Of a stretch of 64,000 bases of DNA, positions 8,591 through 17,340 are shown piece after piece. The notes under the pieces were generated by a model, which was not told where the DNA came from, made no database searches, and saw nothing but the letters and a program-made list of their open reading frames with translations. The stretch is taken from assembly GCF_900177625.1 (NCBI RefSeq), contig NZ_FXAU01000004.1, positions 343,697-407,696 on the forward strand. The letters run 5' to 3'. The position numbers and the translations under genes were made by a program. This DNA is from Sphingobacterium psychroaquaticum. Lineage in GTDB: Bacteria; Bacteroidota; Bacteroidia; Sphingobacteriales; Sphingobacteriaceae. The first letter of the stretch is position 1. Each line of letters opens with the position of its first letter.

Positions 8591-9658
8591 CTATAATTTA
8601 AGGTTAATTAGTTGTCTATTCTTTTCGAGAAAAGCGAAGATTAGTTTATGTTTAGCTAATTTATCTATTTTTTCTAACAAATAGTAATTCCATTCGGTTT
8701 TTTTGTTTTTCACTTTCGAAGCGCTATCGACCAAATAAAAGCGCGCATAAATATTCTGGTGACTCAACACATGCTTGATTGTCTGACCGATAGGTCGCAT
8801 GGCAATGTCCGACTCAAAATAATGTCCAAACAACTCATTATCGTACAAATCCCCAAGATCAAGATCCCCTTCACTCTCAAGCATCGGAAACTCGAATAGA
8901 TTAGTCCACACGTCTCCTTCTCCCCGTTGTGCCATCATAATAGCATCGTCCTTGACAATCAAAAAATAATGGAAATATCGATTTCTACTTGTCTTCCCTT
9001 TTAGCTTTACGGGTAACGTAGTAACTTGTGCATCACGATAAGCAACACATTCTAATCGGAAAATACAAGTTTCACACAGGGCTCCCTTTGGCTTGCATTG
9101 CATCGCTCCGAAATCCATAATTGCTTGGTTATAGACAGCAGCCTGCTCTACAGCCAGCATTTCCTGTGCGAGTGTTGCAAACACTTTCTTTCCCCCCGAG
9201 GAATTTATTGGGACATCAATTCCAAAATATCGGGACAGGACTCGATACACATTACCATCGACAACAGCTTTTGCCTCATTACTTGAAAATGAAGCTATGG
9301 CAGCAGCCGTATATTCGCCCACACCACTCAATTTTATTACCTCATCATAACGAACGGGAAAACGCCCATCAAATGCAGCGACAACCGTCTTTGCAGCTTT
9401 ATGCATATTTCGAGCGCGAGAATAATAACCTAACCCTTGCCACAGACGCAGAATATCAGCTTCCTCCGCCTCCGCAAAAGCAACTACATCGGGATAAGCC
9501 GCTAAAAATCTATTAAAATATGGGAGGCCCTGCTCTACTCGGGTTTGCTGTAAAATAATTTCCGACAGCCAGATAACATACGGATCTTTCGTGTTCCGCC
9601 AAGGAAGATCTCGACCGTTCGCTTGATACCAAGCCATCAATTTTGTTGCGAATGACAT
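8591..9658 (-). CDS. mutY: A/G-specific adenine DNA glycosylase MutY
   Basis: Removes adenine mispaired with 8-oxoguanine. The HhH-GPD domain shows EIILQQTRVEQG, the helix-hairpin-helix LSGVGEYTAAAIASF with the GVD-type catalytic stretch AVVDGNVYRVLSR, and a 4Fe-4S loop (CKPKGALCETCIFRLEC). A NUDIX-like C-terminal domain (about 225-350) that recognises 8-oxoG follows. ATG at 9658 (MSFATKLMAWYQ, 355 aa) is preferred to a TTG two codons upstream. The sequence CACCTTTG lies immediately before it, a near match to the -7 consensus. It is coupled to ssb. Confidence 0.95.
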   Translation of the reverse strand: MSFATKLMAWYQANGRDLPWRNTKDPYVIWLSEIILQQTRVEQGLPYFNRFLAAYPDVVAFAEAEEADILRLWQGLGYYSRARNMHKAAKTVVAAFDGRFPVRYDEVIKLSGVGEYTAAAIASFSSNEAKAVVDGNVYRVLSRYFGIDVPINSSGGKKVFATLAQEMLAVEQAAVYNQAIMDFGAMQCKPKGALCETCIFRLECVAYRDAQVTTLPVKLKGKTSRNRYFHYFLIVKDDAIMMAQRGEGDVWTNLFEFPMLESEGDLDLGDLYDNELFGHYFESDIAMRPIGQTIKHVLSHQNIYARFYLVDSASKVKNKKTEWNYYLLEKIDKLAKHKLIFAFLEKNRQLINLKL

Positions 9659-10039
9659 GTGCAAAGGTGCTTATTTTTTGTGAGAGTAGCAGCCTTGAGA
9701 AGGGAAGAGTTAAGGAGGTAAGAAGTGAAGGAGTTACAGGCTTTTTATGTTTAACCTGTCGAGATAAGCAGGCAATGTCACCCTGAGCCTGCCGAAAGCT
9801 TTTTAGAGGGTTGTTGAAACAGGGACCATACTTTGTTCGTCCTTCAATACGCTCAGGTCAGCGCTCCTGATGTCAAAAACTGAAATACCGCTTTGTTACG
9901 AAAGCAATTAACAAAAAGGCTTTTTTTGGCGCAAATCGACAAAAAAATGTTAAAAAACGTAAAAACAGAGATTGTAAAGACCTTATTAGCATACCTTTGA
10001 AGCTTGTACTATTGAAAAAATGTTTTTATAATTGACACT
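9659..10039. other. Intergenic region between divergent mutY and the M23 peptidase gene
   Basis: No coding frame. It holds a purine-rich GAAGAGTTAAGGAGGTAAG-type tract (about 9695-9740), a copy of the dispersed motif CACCCTGAGCCTGCCGAAAGC (about 9779-9800), and the promoter of the M23 gene. Confidence 0.65.
9972..9999 (+). promoter_or_regulatory. Putative promoter of the M23 peptidase gene
   Basis: TTG at 9972-9974 and TACCTTTG at 9992-9999 are separated by 17 bases, close to the Bacteroidota -33/-7 arrangement. The predicted start leaves about 35 bases of leader before ATG 10040. Confidence 0.6.
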
Positions 10040-10891
10040 ATGTTAAAGAAAAAAACTTCTGTATTGATCGTTGCGCCGGACGGTACATCTACGAAGAGCA
10101 TACAAATACCCAGCTTCTTGCTAACACATTGGAAAAAGATTCTTGTTTCCGCAGCTAGTATTATTGCTATTATAATTTTCTCCATTGCTTATTTTGTTCG
10201 ACACCAAACATCTGAACAATACACCGAAGCCTACGGAAAGAAAATCAATGAACTGAGACAGCAGAATAAACAACTGGAAATAGAAGAGATGAACAGCCAG
10301 ATGACGGCTGATGAAATGAAAAAATCTATTCACGCGATCGACAGCACGCTAGAACGCATCAATAAAAAGATGAAAAAACGAGGCATGCAGGAGATCGCAC
10401 TAAAAAATGTCGGAGGTCCAATAGAGAAGGAAGACAATTTGATTGAACTTTCTGCCTTTTACGACAAACAGCTCAAAACATTAGAGAAAAAACTTGATGG
10501 CGTTCCATTGGGAGTACCGCATCCTGGAAATATTACTTCGCCTTTCGGATACCGAAGAAATCCATTTACTAACACGGGAATAGAGATGCATTCAGGCATT
10601 GACCTGAAAGGCAACACCGGAGACCCAATAAAGGCCACGGCAAAAGGCCGTGTGGAGTTCGCTGGATATCAAGGAGATTATGGCTACGTTGTAAAAGTAA
10701 AGCATAGCAATGGCTATGAAACTCGCTATGCACACCTTATACGCACAAGCGTAAAAGAAGGACAACAAGTGGAAGCGGGAGATATTGTAGGCCATATGGG
10801 TAGTACAGGAAGAAGTACAGGCACGCACCTACATTATGAAATATTACTGAACGACCGGAAAATCAATCCTATCAACTACTTCATGCTGTAA
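10040..10891 (+). CDS. M23-family (LytM) membrane-anchored peptidase
   Basis: Probable cell-wall endopeptidase, or a regulator of one. A short cytoplasmic N-terminus is followed by one transmembrane helix (about 33-53, ILVSAASIIAIIIFSIAYF), a coiled coil (about 60-150, rich in E, K and Q), and a LytM domain (about 165-283). The zinc ligands are visible as HSGIDLKG (H about 184, D about 188) and the terminal HLHYEI (about 263). The intact metal site argues for an active enzyme, unlike degenerate EnvC types. Monocistronic; cell division or growth role inferred. Confidence 0.92.
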   Translation: MLKKKTSVLIVAPDGTSTKSIQIPSFLLTHWKKILVSAASIIAIIIFSIAYFVRHQTSEQYTEAYGKKINELRQQNKQLEIEEMNSQMTADEMKKSIHAIDSTLERINKKMKKRGMQEIALKNVGGPIEKEDNLIELSAFYDKQLKTLEKKLDGVPLGVPHPGNITSPFGYRRNPFTNTGIEMHSGIDLKGNTGDPIKATAKGRVEFAGYQGDYGYVVKVKHSNGYETRYAHLIRTSVKEGQQVEAGDIVGHMGSTGRSTGTHLHYEILLNDRKINPINYFML

Positions 10892-10900
10892 AGCGTAATT

Positions 10901-10930
10901 GCTCAGGATGACAAATCTGTTATCCTGAGC
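10901..10930 (+). terminator. Hairpin after the M23 peptidase gene
   Basis: A perfect 9-bp stem GCTCAGGAT/ATCCTGAGC lies 10 bases after the stop. There is no T-run. The right arm continues into CTGTGAAAGC, so this is also a copy of the dispersed CCTGAGCCTGTCGAAAG repeat family, here folded back on itself. Confidence 0.45.
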
Positions 10931-11176
10931 CTGTGAAAGCCTATGGAGGTATTGTTTTCACTTTCTCATTTTGTTTTAATCCCTTCTTTAGGAAAATTCA
11001 ATGTCTTTCTTCCATTTTGAAAGAAAAGCCATGAAGTATTATATGTTGCTGCTTGGATAGTCATTTATTCGACAATCATACCTCCATGCGCAAGAATCTC
11101 CCTGTCCCACAGATTCGACGATTATTGTATGGTTAGGAACACGGAAATGCGCTAGGACAGTTGTTGCAGTTGGTGA

Positions 11177-11623
11177 TTACAAAAAATTACCAAATGCCTT
11201 CAGCACAAATACTGGGTCGAGCGTTTCCAAACAAAGAGATACCTCCTCCCCGTATTTACCTTTCAACGCCTGGTAAAGACGCGCATCATATGCCACAGCT
11301 ACGCTTTTACCAATCAAAAAAACAGGTAAATGTCGATTTCCAACATCAAAACAAAAACTTCCCAAAGTCGCCATATTTTCAGTCGTCAAAATCATGCAGG
11401 TACACGGTTTAATACGGATACGCACAACCATACCGTCCACTGTAGAAATAAGCTCTTCATTTTTTATTGATTGTCCAACATCTCTACGTACCGTAACAGG
11501 AGTTCCACCTACGGTTTTTCTATTAAATAAAGTCTTATTTACTTCATACCACTCAATAAGTAGTGTGTCTTCCAGAACATTTTGTTTATTCACTGTGCTG
11601 TCTCCCAATTTATCTGTATACAA
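11177..11623 (-). CDS. ureE: Second, divergent UreE-like nickel metallochaperone
   Basis: A second UreE in the locus (148 aa). The C-terminal UreE domain is recognisable by CFDVGNRHLP, which contains the conserved dimer-interface Ni-binding histidine, and by VAYDARLYQALK. There is no His-rich tail. Compared with the other UreE (14227-14751), the N-terminal peptide-binding half is poorly conserved and it contains an extra CTC. It starts at a TTG (an in-frame TAG lies 12 bases upstream) with a GAAGAG-like ribosome site. It is last in the operon, 48 bases after ureD. It may be a specialised or decaying paralogue. Confidence 0.8.
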   Translation of the reverse strand: MYTDKLGDSTVNKQNVLEDTLLIEWYEVNKTLFNRKTVGGTPVTVRRDVGQSIKNEELISTVDGMVVRIRIKPCTCMILTTENMATLGSFCFDVGNRHLPVFLIGKSVAVAYDARLYQALKGKYGEEVSLCLETLDPVFVLKAFGNFL

Positions 11624-11671
11624 GAATCTCTTCTATGCCCCCTCTTCTATAACACCTCTATCCTCTTAGAA

Positions 11672-12589
11672 TTAGGCTGCTTTTTTCTTTGCACGCTTCT
11701 TCTCCATAGCAGGTTTAGTTTTAGCTCTGGGCTTATCCGCCTTCGCCACCACATGTGTCGTAGGATCTGCTTGCTCTATAGAGCTTTTTGTTCTTTGCAC
11801 TTGAATCTGATCTTGGGTAAACACCCAACACATCTGCGCCAACATGCCCAGAAAATTGTACAACAGCTCTCCATCGCTTCCCATAGCACGTAGCAATACG
11901 GTATCTTCGGCACACTGCGTGAAACCAAACATAACGTCAGCATATTCCGCGGTTAGAATTTCATCCAGTTCTACCTTTAAATCTTTCGCATAAGGCCCCG
12001 AGAAAAGCAAAGTCGCTTGATGGGTATATCCTTCAAAGAACAACAAATCTTCAATAGGCTGTTCTTTAGGAAGTAGACACTGATTATCCATAAAGTTCAA
12101 TTGTCCATCTTTAAAGATCTTGGTGATGGAATGGAGCTTCGTAAAGACAAAACGTTCGTTCATATAAATACGGCCGGCACTGATAATATCACCCCAGATT
12201 AAGGTCGAATCGGCATCCATATAGATTTGATTGACAGTCTTAAAAATAGAATCTTTAAACGGCGTGACCGGATGTGGCACGTATTGAAAAACACTGCCTT
12301 TGGCCAGCCTAACATCTATATTTTGTGAAGCACCGTATTGCATCGGGTGGAGTTTATTGAAGGACTGTGTGAAAAGCTTGAGGTAAGCATCTTCTTTAAC
12401 ATGAACATCCATCAACAGCGAATCTCTATCCAGTATACCGGGAGAGGCACTCATAACAATCATCTCTAAATGATCTTGTGCCTTCGCACTACCGTAATGG
12501 GTTAACTTGTACGGGGCATTATGAAAACTCTCTTTCAGCACGGTCCCTCGTTCTTCCCTTTCCGCATTGATCTTAATAATACTATCCAT
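11672..12589 (-). CDS. ureD: Urease accessory protein UreD/UreH
   Basis: A scaffold that binds apo-urease and recruits UreF and UreG for nickel insertion. Family features: the N-terminal segment ERGTVLKESFHNAPYKLTHYG, a central QYVPHPVTPFKDSIFK (the conserved E/QY-PxP-I/F pattern), and WGDIISAGR. The C-terminal about 40 residues are a Lys/Ala-rich tail (KTKPAMEKKRAKKKAA) not typical of the family, probably disordered. At 305 aa it is slightly long because of this tail. It follows ureG by 12 bases. Confidence 0.9.
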   Translation of the reverse strand: MDSIIKINAEREERGTVLKESFHNAPYKLTHYGSAKAQDHLEMIVMSASPGILDRDSLLMDVHVKEDAYLKLFTQSFNKLHPMQYGASQNIDVRLAKGSVFQYVPHPVTPFKDSIFKTVNQIYMDADSTLIWGDIISAGRIYMNERFVFTKLHSITKIFKDGQLNFMDNQCLLPKEQPIEDLLFFEGYTHQATLLFSGPYAKDLKVELDEILTAEYADVMFGFTQCAEDTVLLRAMGSDGELLYNFLGMLAQMCWVFTQDQIQVQRTKSSIEQADPTTHVVAKADKPRAKTKPAMEKKRAKKKAA

Positions 12590-12601
12590 ACTTCAATAAT
12601 C

Positions 12602-13213
12602 TTACTGCTCCAGCAAAGCGTATTTCTTAATCCAACTCTTCACATCTTCTAACCCCTGAAGCGTCATCAGATTTGTAAAAATAAAAGGACGTTCACCACG
12701 CATCCGTGTTGCATCACGCTCCATAACACCTAAATCTGCGTTAACATAAGGAGCAAGGTCAATCTTATTGATCAAAAGCAAATCTGAGCGTGTAATGCCC
12801 GGGCCGCCCTTTCTTGGGATCTTTTCGCCTTCAGCTACATCAATTACAAAGATGGTTACGTCGGCCAAATCTGGACTAAAAGTAGCCGTAAGATTATCGC
12901 CCCCACTCTCCACAAAGATGATTTGTGTGTCCGGAAACTTCCTTGCTAAATCCTCAACCGCTTCAATATTCATAGAAGCATCTTCACGAATCGCTGTATG
13001 CGGACATCCACCAGTTTCCACCCCTGCTATACGTTCCGCTGGTAAGGCGGAGTTCTTCTGTAAGAACTGGGCATCTTCTTTGGTATAAATATCGTTTGTG
13101 ACGACACAAATACTGTACTCTTTTGACATCTCACGTGTCAATCGTTCTATTAAGGCTGTCTTACCCGAGCCAACCGGACCGGCAACGCCAATTTTTACAT
13201 AATTTCTGTTCAT
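12602..13213 (-). CDS. ureG: Urease accessory GTPase UreG
   Basis: A SIMIBI-class GTPase that delivers nickel to urease. P-loop GPVGSGKT at residues 12-19; the Ni-binding CPH motif ([13 protein letters not shown], about 68-80); ESGGDNL; and the NKID guanine-specificity motif ([13 protein letters not shown]). 203 aa, full length, with no His-rich N-terminal nickel store. Separated from ureF by a 358-base repeat-rich gap, it probably depends on read-through or an unseen promoter; ureD follows. Confidence 0.97.
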   Translation of the reverse strand: MNRNYVKIGVAGPVGSGKTALIERLTREMSKEYSICVVTNDIYTKEDAQFLQKNSALPAERIAGVETGGCPHTAIREDASMNIEAVEDLARKFPDTQIIFVESGGDNLTATFSPDLADVTIFVIDVAEGEKIPRKGGPGITRSDLLLINKIDLAPYVNADLGVMERDATRMRGERPFIFTNLMTLQGLEDVKSWIKKYALLEQ

Positions 13214-13571
13214 TTTTTTACTTCTTTACTATTTCATTTTCTCTCCAAGGGAGGGAACAATCCCAGCCCCTACAGTAGGAGACCTTTGCTTTGTTTATCA
13301 AGATTGTCGTTTCTTCTTGTCTCAGGCGAACTAGGATGCCCCACAAAAGCAATGTCACACTGAGCTTGTCGAAGTGCTATATCAACATCTATAAGGCACG
13401 AGCCACAGGCTCGCGCCAGCGAAGAGCATCACAACCCTACATTTTTTCCGTTGAGGAGGCACGTCGTGGCAGTCTTTACTCCTTAGTCCTATTCCCCTCC
13501 TTTACTCATTACCAACTACGCACTCCCCTCTCCAAACTACCAACGACTCCCTACCAACTACCTCCTACTTC
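13214..13571. repeat. Repeat-filled gap inside the urease cluster
   Basis: Not coding on inspection. It contains GTCACACTGAGCTTGTCGAAG (about 13350-13371, the CTGAGCNTGTCGAA family), the REP-like palindrome at 13395-13420, a GAGGAGGCACGTCGTGGCAGTC motif (about 13453-13474), and a degenerate CTACCAACTACC-type tract (about 13505-13570). It splits ureABCEF from ureGD-ureE. Confidence 0.7.
13395..13420. repeat. REP-like GC palindrome, copy a
   Basis: GGCACGAGCC-ACAG-GCTCGCGCC folds into a short GC-rich hairpin. Related copies are at 18488-18513, 18602-18627, 51021-51046 and 51298-51323. Confidence 0.7.
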
Positions 13572-14258
13572 CTAAGAAATGTAAATACGCGTATACAACT
13601 TCTCGTGCTGCATACACCGAATATCCTGCGCGACGCAACAATTACCAATCATATCCTCAGCCAGCTCCTTCTGTTTAGCGACGAGTTCCCGAGTCAAGGG
13701 CTGCAGTTTAAATAGAATCTTTTGACCATCCATCTGGCTAATAGGCACCAATTTGGCACAGTTGGTCACCATACCATTCAGCGAATTATAGTAAAAGGCA
13801 CTCAAAGCATCTTCAAAACTAATATGTTGCGAATGTGCATACATCGCAAAAGCCATAGCGTAATGCCCATGCGCTCTGCCGGACTGGATCGATTCGAGGT
13901 AACTCTTACAGCGGCGCACCGACTTTAGATTTTCAACCACCTTCAGGAAGCGGATAGCCAGCTTCTTACTGGCATCACGTATTTCAGAGGGAGACTTCAA
14001 CGTCGTAATAAAACGATCCAAAGCCAGCAACTTATCTTTGGTCGCACGCTTTTCGCATATCTTCCACGTTTCCCAAAAGAAAGCTGCATCATTGTAATAG
14101 AAACTATAACGCAACATCGATGTCGCATAAGCTTCCGCCGTTGCACTATCTTTCACAATACGTTTATCGATATAAGTCTCCAGCCCATAGGAGTGTGTAA
14201 ATCCTCCGATTGGGAAAACCGAATCGTTAATCTGTAATAATGTCAATAATGGATTCAT
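13572..14258 (-). CDS. ureF: Urease accessory protein UreF
   Basis: Acts with UreD and UreG in the urease activation complex as a fidelity factor for UreG GTP hydrolysis. An all-helical protein with the family N-terminal motif LLQINDSVFPIGGFTHSYGLE and the C-terminal QDIRCMQHEKLYTRIYIS. The ATG at 14258 (228 aa) is used; the TTG one codon upstream is unnecessary. It overlaps the end of ureE by 32 bases, implying coupled translation. Confidence 0.94.
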   Translation of the reverse strand: MNPLLTLLQINDSVFPIGGFTHSYGLETYIDKRIVKDSATAEAYATSMLRYSFYYNDAAFFWETWKICEKRATKDKLLALDRFITTLKSPSEIRDASKKLAIRFLKVVENLKSVRRCKSYLESIQSGRAHGHYAMAFAMYAHSQHISFEDALSAFYYNSLNGMVTNCAKLVPISQMDGQKILFKLQPLTRELVAKQKELAEDMIGNCCVAQDIRCMQHEKLYTRIYIS

Positions 14259-14751
14259 CAATCGTTGGTGCTAATGTTATTTTAAAACTAGTCTGTACAG
14301 ACCATTCGTGTATTTTTAGGGTTTGTGCCTGACTGATTACTTTATCGCTAATTTCCACCACAAAGTCTCCACGCTTCAATAGTTCATGCAACGGCGACTC
14401 ATAAGCCACGACCAAACAAGCTTGATCATCTATCGCCATCGGGAGATGGCGGTTTCCAATCTCAAAACAGGCTATGGCCATCTCTCGGGCGTCCCTTGGT
14501 TTTATGACCAAACTCTTGCACGGTAAGATCCGCAAAGCGATGCAAGTCGCTCCATCATCAACCAACACATCCCCATCTTCCAGTAACCGGTCTGCAAAAT
14601 TCCGGAAACCAATTTCTCGTTTACCTACCGTGATGGCACGTATGACACGTTTTTCGACATCAAACCAATCCAGCTCCAAGAAGTCAATCTCCCGTTCCCC
14701 AAACTGGTCTGATGTATATATATTCCCTTTTATGTCGTTCGAGACAAACAT
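14227..14751 (-). CDS. ureE: Urease accessory protein UreE (nickel metallochaperone)
   Basis: Supplies Ni(II) for the urease active site. N-terminal UreE peptide-binding domain (about 1-80) and C-terminal metal-binding domain with CFEIGNRHLPM (conserved histidine) and VAYESPLHELLKR. A further histidine in KIHEW is near the C-terminus, but there is no poly-His tail. 174 aa. The start overlaps the ureC stop as TAATG, and its end overlaps ureF. This is the canonical copy of the two. Confidence 0.93.
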   Translation of the reverse strand: MFVSNDIKGNIYTSDQFGEREIDFLELDWFDVEKRVIRAITVGKREIGFRNFADRLLEDGDVLVDDGATCIALRILPCKSLVIKPRDAREMAIACFEIGNRHLPMAIDDQACLVVAYESPLHELLKRGDFVVEISDKVISQAQTLKIHEWSVQTSFKITLAPTIDESIIDIITD

Positions 14752-16604
14752 TAAAACAAGAAATAACGCTGCGCCATCGGAAGCACTTTCAGCGGCTCAC
14801 ACGTAGCCAGCACGCCGTCAATGGTCACATTATATGTTTCTGGATCCACCATGATTTCCGGGGTCGCATTGTTGTGCACCATATCTTTTTTCATTACGGT
14901 GCGGCAGCCGACTACCGGCAAGCTCTTGCGCGAAAGATTAAGGGAGGCAATAGTTCCGTTATCTATCGATACTTTAGACACAAAGTTGAAGCTGGTACTT
15001 GTTTTCGCTTTTCCATAGTGACCAAACATCTGTCTGTAAATAATTGGCTGCGGCGTAGGAATTGATGCATTTGTGTCGCCCATCTTCGAACTCACAATCA
15101 TCCCTCCTTTAATAATCATTTCTGGTTTTACACCAAACAACTCAGGCTTCCACAACACCAAATCGGCATACTTACCAGGCTCAATAGAACCGACATAGCG
15201 ATCAATACCATGTGCTTTTGCCGGGTTAATCGTAAACTTCGACACATAACGCTTCACCCGGTAGTTATCATTTTCATTGGCTTTATCCTCCGCTAAGAAA
15301 CCGCGCTGCACCTTCATCTTATGTGCCGTTTGAAACGTCCGTGAAATTACTTCTCCTACACGTCCCATCGCCTGACTATCCGAGCTCATGATAGAGAAAA
15401 CCCCCATATCTTGTAGGATATCTTCCGCAGCAATTGTTTGCGGGCGTATCCGAGAGTCGGCGAAAGCAACATCTTCTTTCACATTCTTATCCAGGTGGTG
15501 ACACACCATCAACATATCCAAATGTTCTTCCACCGTATTGATAGTAAAAGGTTTCGTTGGGTTAGTCGATGCCGGTAAAATATTCGGATACATCGCAATC
15601 TTAATAATATCCGGTGCGTGCCCACCTCCTGCTCCTTCGGTATGGAACGTATGGATAACACGCCCATCGATCGCTGCCACAGTATCTTCTAGGAAACCTG
15701 TTTCATTCAATGTATCAGCGTGGATAGCAACCTGTACATCGTACTTATCAGCCACTTTTAATGCTGTATCAATAGTCGAAATAGTCGCGCCCCAGTCTTC
15801 GTGAATCTTCACACCTAGCGCACCCGCTTCGATCATCTCATTGATTGGCTCCATAGTCGAAACATTTCCCTTTCCAAAAATCCCGACATTGATCGGTAAA
15901 TCTTCAAAAGCTTCCAGCATCTTATGAATAAACCACTTTCCAGAGGTTACCGTTGTTGCATTGGTACCATCAGCGGGGCCTGTTCCGCCGCCGATAAATG
16001 TGGTCACACCACTATACAAAGCCGTCTCTACCTGTGCCGGACTGATAAAGTGAATGTGTGTATCGATACCGCCTGCCGTGAGGATCATCCCTGCACCACT
16101 GTGTACTTCGGTGGAAGCTCCGATAACCATCCCTGGGGTAACGCCGTCCTGTACATCTGGATTTCCAGCTTTACCGATACCAACGATCTTACCGTCTTTC
16201 ATGCCCACATCAGCCTTCACAATACCCCAATGGTCAATAATAATTACGTTATTGATACAAAAATCGAGTACGTCCTCATTACGTAATGCACGAGCAGATT
16301 GCCCCATACCATCGCGGATCGTTTTACCTCCACCAAACTTATTCTCTTCGCCATACACAGCGTAATCTTTTTCAATTTCAATAAGCAGTTCTGTATCCGC
16401 CAAACGCACCCGGTCGCCTGTCGTAGGTCCAAAAAGCGAAGCGTACTTGTCGCGTGGAATGTATAGCTCGCCATCGATATAACGGATCGATGATTTATCT
16501 AACCCTAACTTTTCGAGCCCCAATGCATTAAGCTTGGTTACTGCAATACCCGCTGTAGCGAGTCCCATGACTTTTATCCAGTCTCTTCTATTCCAATCTC
16601 CCAT
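14751..16604 (-). CDS. ureC: Urease subunit alpha with Tat-like N-terminal extension
   Basis: Catalytic subunit hydrolysing urea to ammonia and carbamate. All active-site elements are present: GGIDTHIHF (Ni-binding His pair), GVKIHEDWG with the carbamylated lysine, [29 protein letters not shown] (flap His) and SSDSQAMGR (Ni-ligand Asp). The usual alpha-subunit start aligns near residue 50 ([16 protein letters not shown]). Before it lies an extra segment beginning [19 protein letters not shown]: twin arginines, a hydrophobic stretch and an Ala/Leu-rich end, closely resembling a Tat signal peptide. ATG at 16604 is 4 bases after the ureB stop, supporting this start. The extension is seen directly; export is inference. 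Confidence 0.96.
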   Translation of the reverse strand: MGDWNRRDWIKVMGLATAGIAVTKLNALGLEKLGLDKSSIRYIDGELYIPRDKYASLFGPTTGDRVRLADTELLIEIEKDYAVYGEENKFGGGKTIRDGMGQSARALRNEDVLDFCINNVIIIDHWGIVKADVGMKDGKIVGIGKAGNPDVQDGVTPGMVIGASTEVHSGAGMILTAGGIDTHIHFISPAQVETALYSGVTTFIGGGTGPADGTNATTVTSGKWFIHKMLEAFEDLPINVGIFGKGNVSTMEPINEMIEAGALGVKIHEDWGATISTIDTALKVADKYDVQVAIHADTLNETGFLEDTVAAIDGRVIHTFHTEGAGGGHAPDIIKIAMYPNILPASTNPTKPFTINTVEEHLDMLMVCHHLDKNVKEDVAFADSRIRPQTIAAEDILQDMGVFSIMSSDSQAMGRVGEVISRTFQTAHKMKVQRGFLAEDKANENDNYRVKRYVSKFTINPAKAHGIDRYVGSIEPGKYADLVLWKPELFGVKPEMIIKGGMIVSSKMGDTNASIPTPQPIIYRQMFGHYGKAKTSTSFNFVSKVSIDNGTIASLNLSRKSLPVVGCRTVMKKDMVHNNATPEIMVDPETYNVTIDGVLATCEPLKVLPMAQRYFLF

Positions 16605-16608
16605 ACCG

Positions 16609-16992
16609 TTACTTATCTAATGTTTTAGTCGATTTGTACTTTAACTTGTTCATCTTAGCAATAGCCGCAGCTTTCACTTTCTCATTGGTATGCTTCCCAT
16701 TGGTTAAACCATTGAAGCCATGAACCTCTTTCGCGCCACCAATTTCTACCAAGACTACAGACTTTTTCTCTCCCGGCTCAAAGCGCACCGCGGTACTAGC
16801 CGGAATATTTAAACGCATGCCGAATGCTTCCTCACGGTCGAACTCTAACGCTTTATTTACTTCAAAAAAATGGTAATGTGACCCTACTTGAATCGGACGA
16901 TCCGCTGTATTAGCAACCGAAATAGTGGTGGTGCGATAACCGACATTCGCCTTGATTTCTGCACCTCTTAAAAAATATTCTCCTGGAACCAT
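16609..16992 (-). CDS. ureB: Urease subunit beta
   Basis: Structural small subunit of the (alpha-beta-gamma)3 enzyme. The family signature is [44 protein letters not shown], split here over about residues 3-46, followed by [16 protein letters not shown]. 127 aa: a short Lys-rich tail (about 105-127) goes beyond the usual end. Separate from ureA, as in most bacteria. 18 bases after ureA and 4 before ureC. Confidence 0.96.
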   Translation of the reverse strand: MVPGEYFLRGAEIKANVGYRTTTISVANTADRPIQVGSHYHFFEVNKALEFDREEAFGMRLNIPASTAVRFEPGEKKSVVLVEIGGAKEVHGFNGLTNGKHTNEKVKAAAIAKMNKLKYKSTKTLDK

Positions 16993-17010
16993 GTTTTATA
17001 TCTTTAATCG

Positions 17011-17313
17011 TTAACGAATAGGGTTATGTACCGTAACCAATTTTGTACCATCCGGAAAGGTTACTTCAATCTGTACATCGTGTATCATCTCGGGCACACC
17101 TTCCATCACTTGTCTACGCTTTAGCAATGTGGTGCCATATTGCATCAACTCAGCAACAGTTTTCCCATCACGTGCACGCTCCATCAGCTCCGCGCTGATG
17201 TAAGCAATACTTTCAGGGTAGTTGAGTTTGACACCTCTTTTCAGGCGCTTCGCTGCTAGCTCTCCAGCAATATGCAGCATTAATTTTTCGGTTTCACGGG
17301 GTGTTAATCGCAT
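17011..17313 (-). CDS. ureA: Urease subunit gamma
   Basis: The smallest structural subunit. Exactly 100 aa with the family features [41 protein letters not shown] and [17 protein letters not shown] C-terminal strands (here [18 protein letters not shown]). First of the structural genes, 27 bases after the porin-like gene, so the porin and urease probably share a transcript. Confidence 0.97.
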   Translation of the reverse strand: MRLTPRETEKLMLHIAGELAAKRLKRGVKLNYPESIAYISAELMERARDGKTVAELMQYGTTLLKRRQVMEGVPEMIHDVQIEVTFPDGTKLVTVHNPIR

Positions 17314-17340
17314 AGTTGTGTTTGTTATCTATTATTGTAA

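Noticed and set aside
11624..11671. Frameshift or lost start of the second ureE
   Set aside because: The upstream bases contain an in-frame TAG, but the TTG at 11623 lines up with the UreE N-terminus and has a ribosome-like site, so an intact gene with a rare start is the simpler reading.
13291..13575. A 94-codon plus-strand frame between ureF and ureG
   Set aside because: It is composed entirely of dispersed repeats and low-complexity tract, with no plausible start context.
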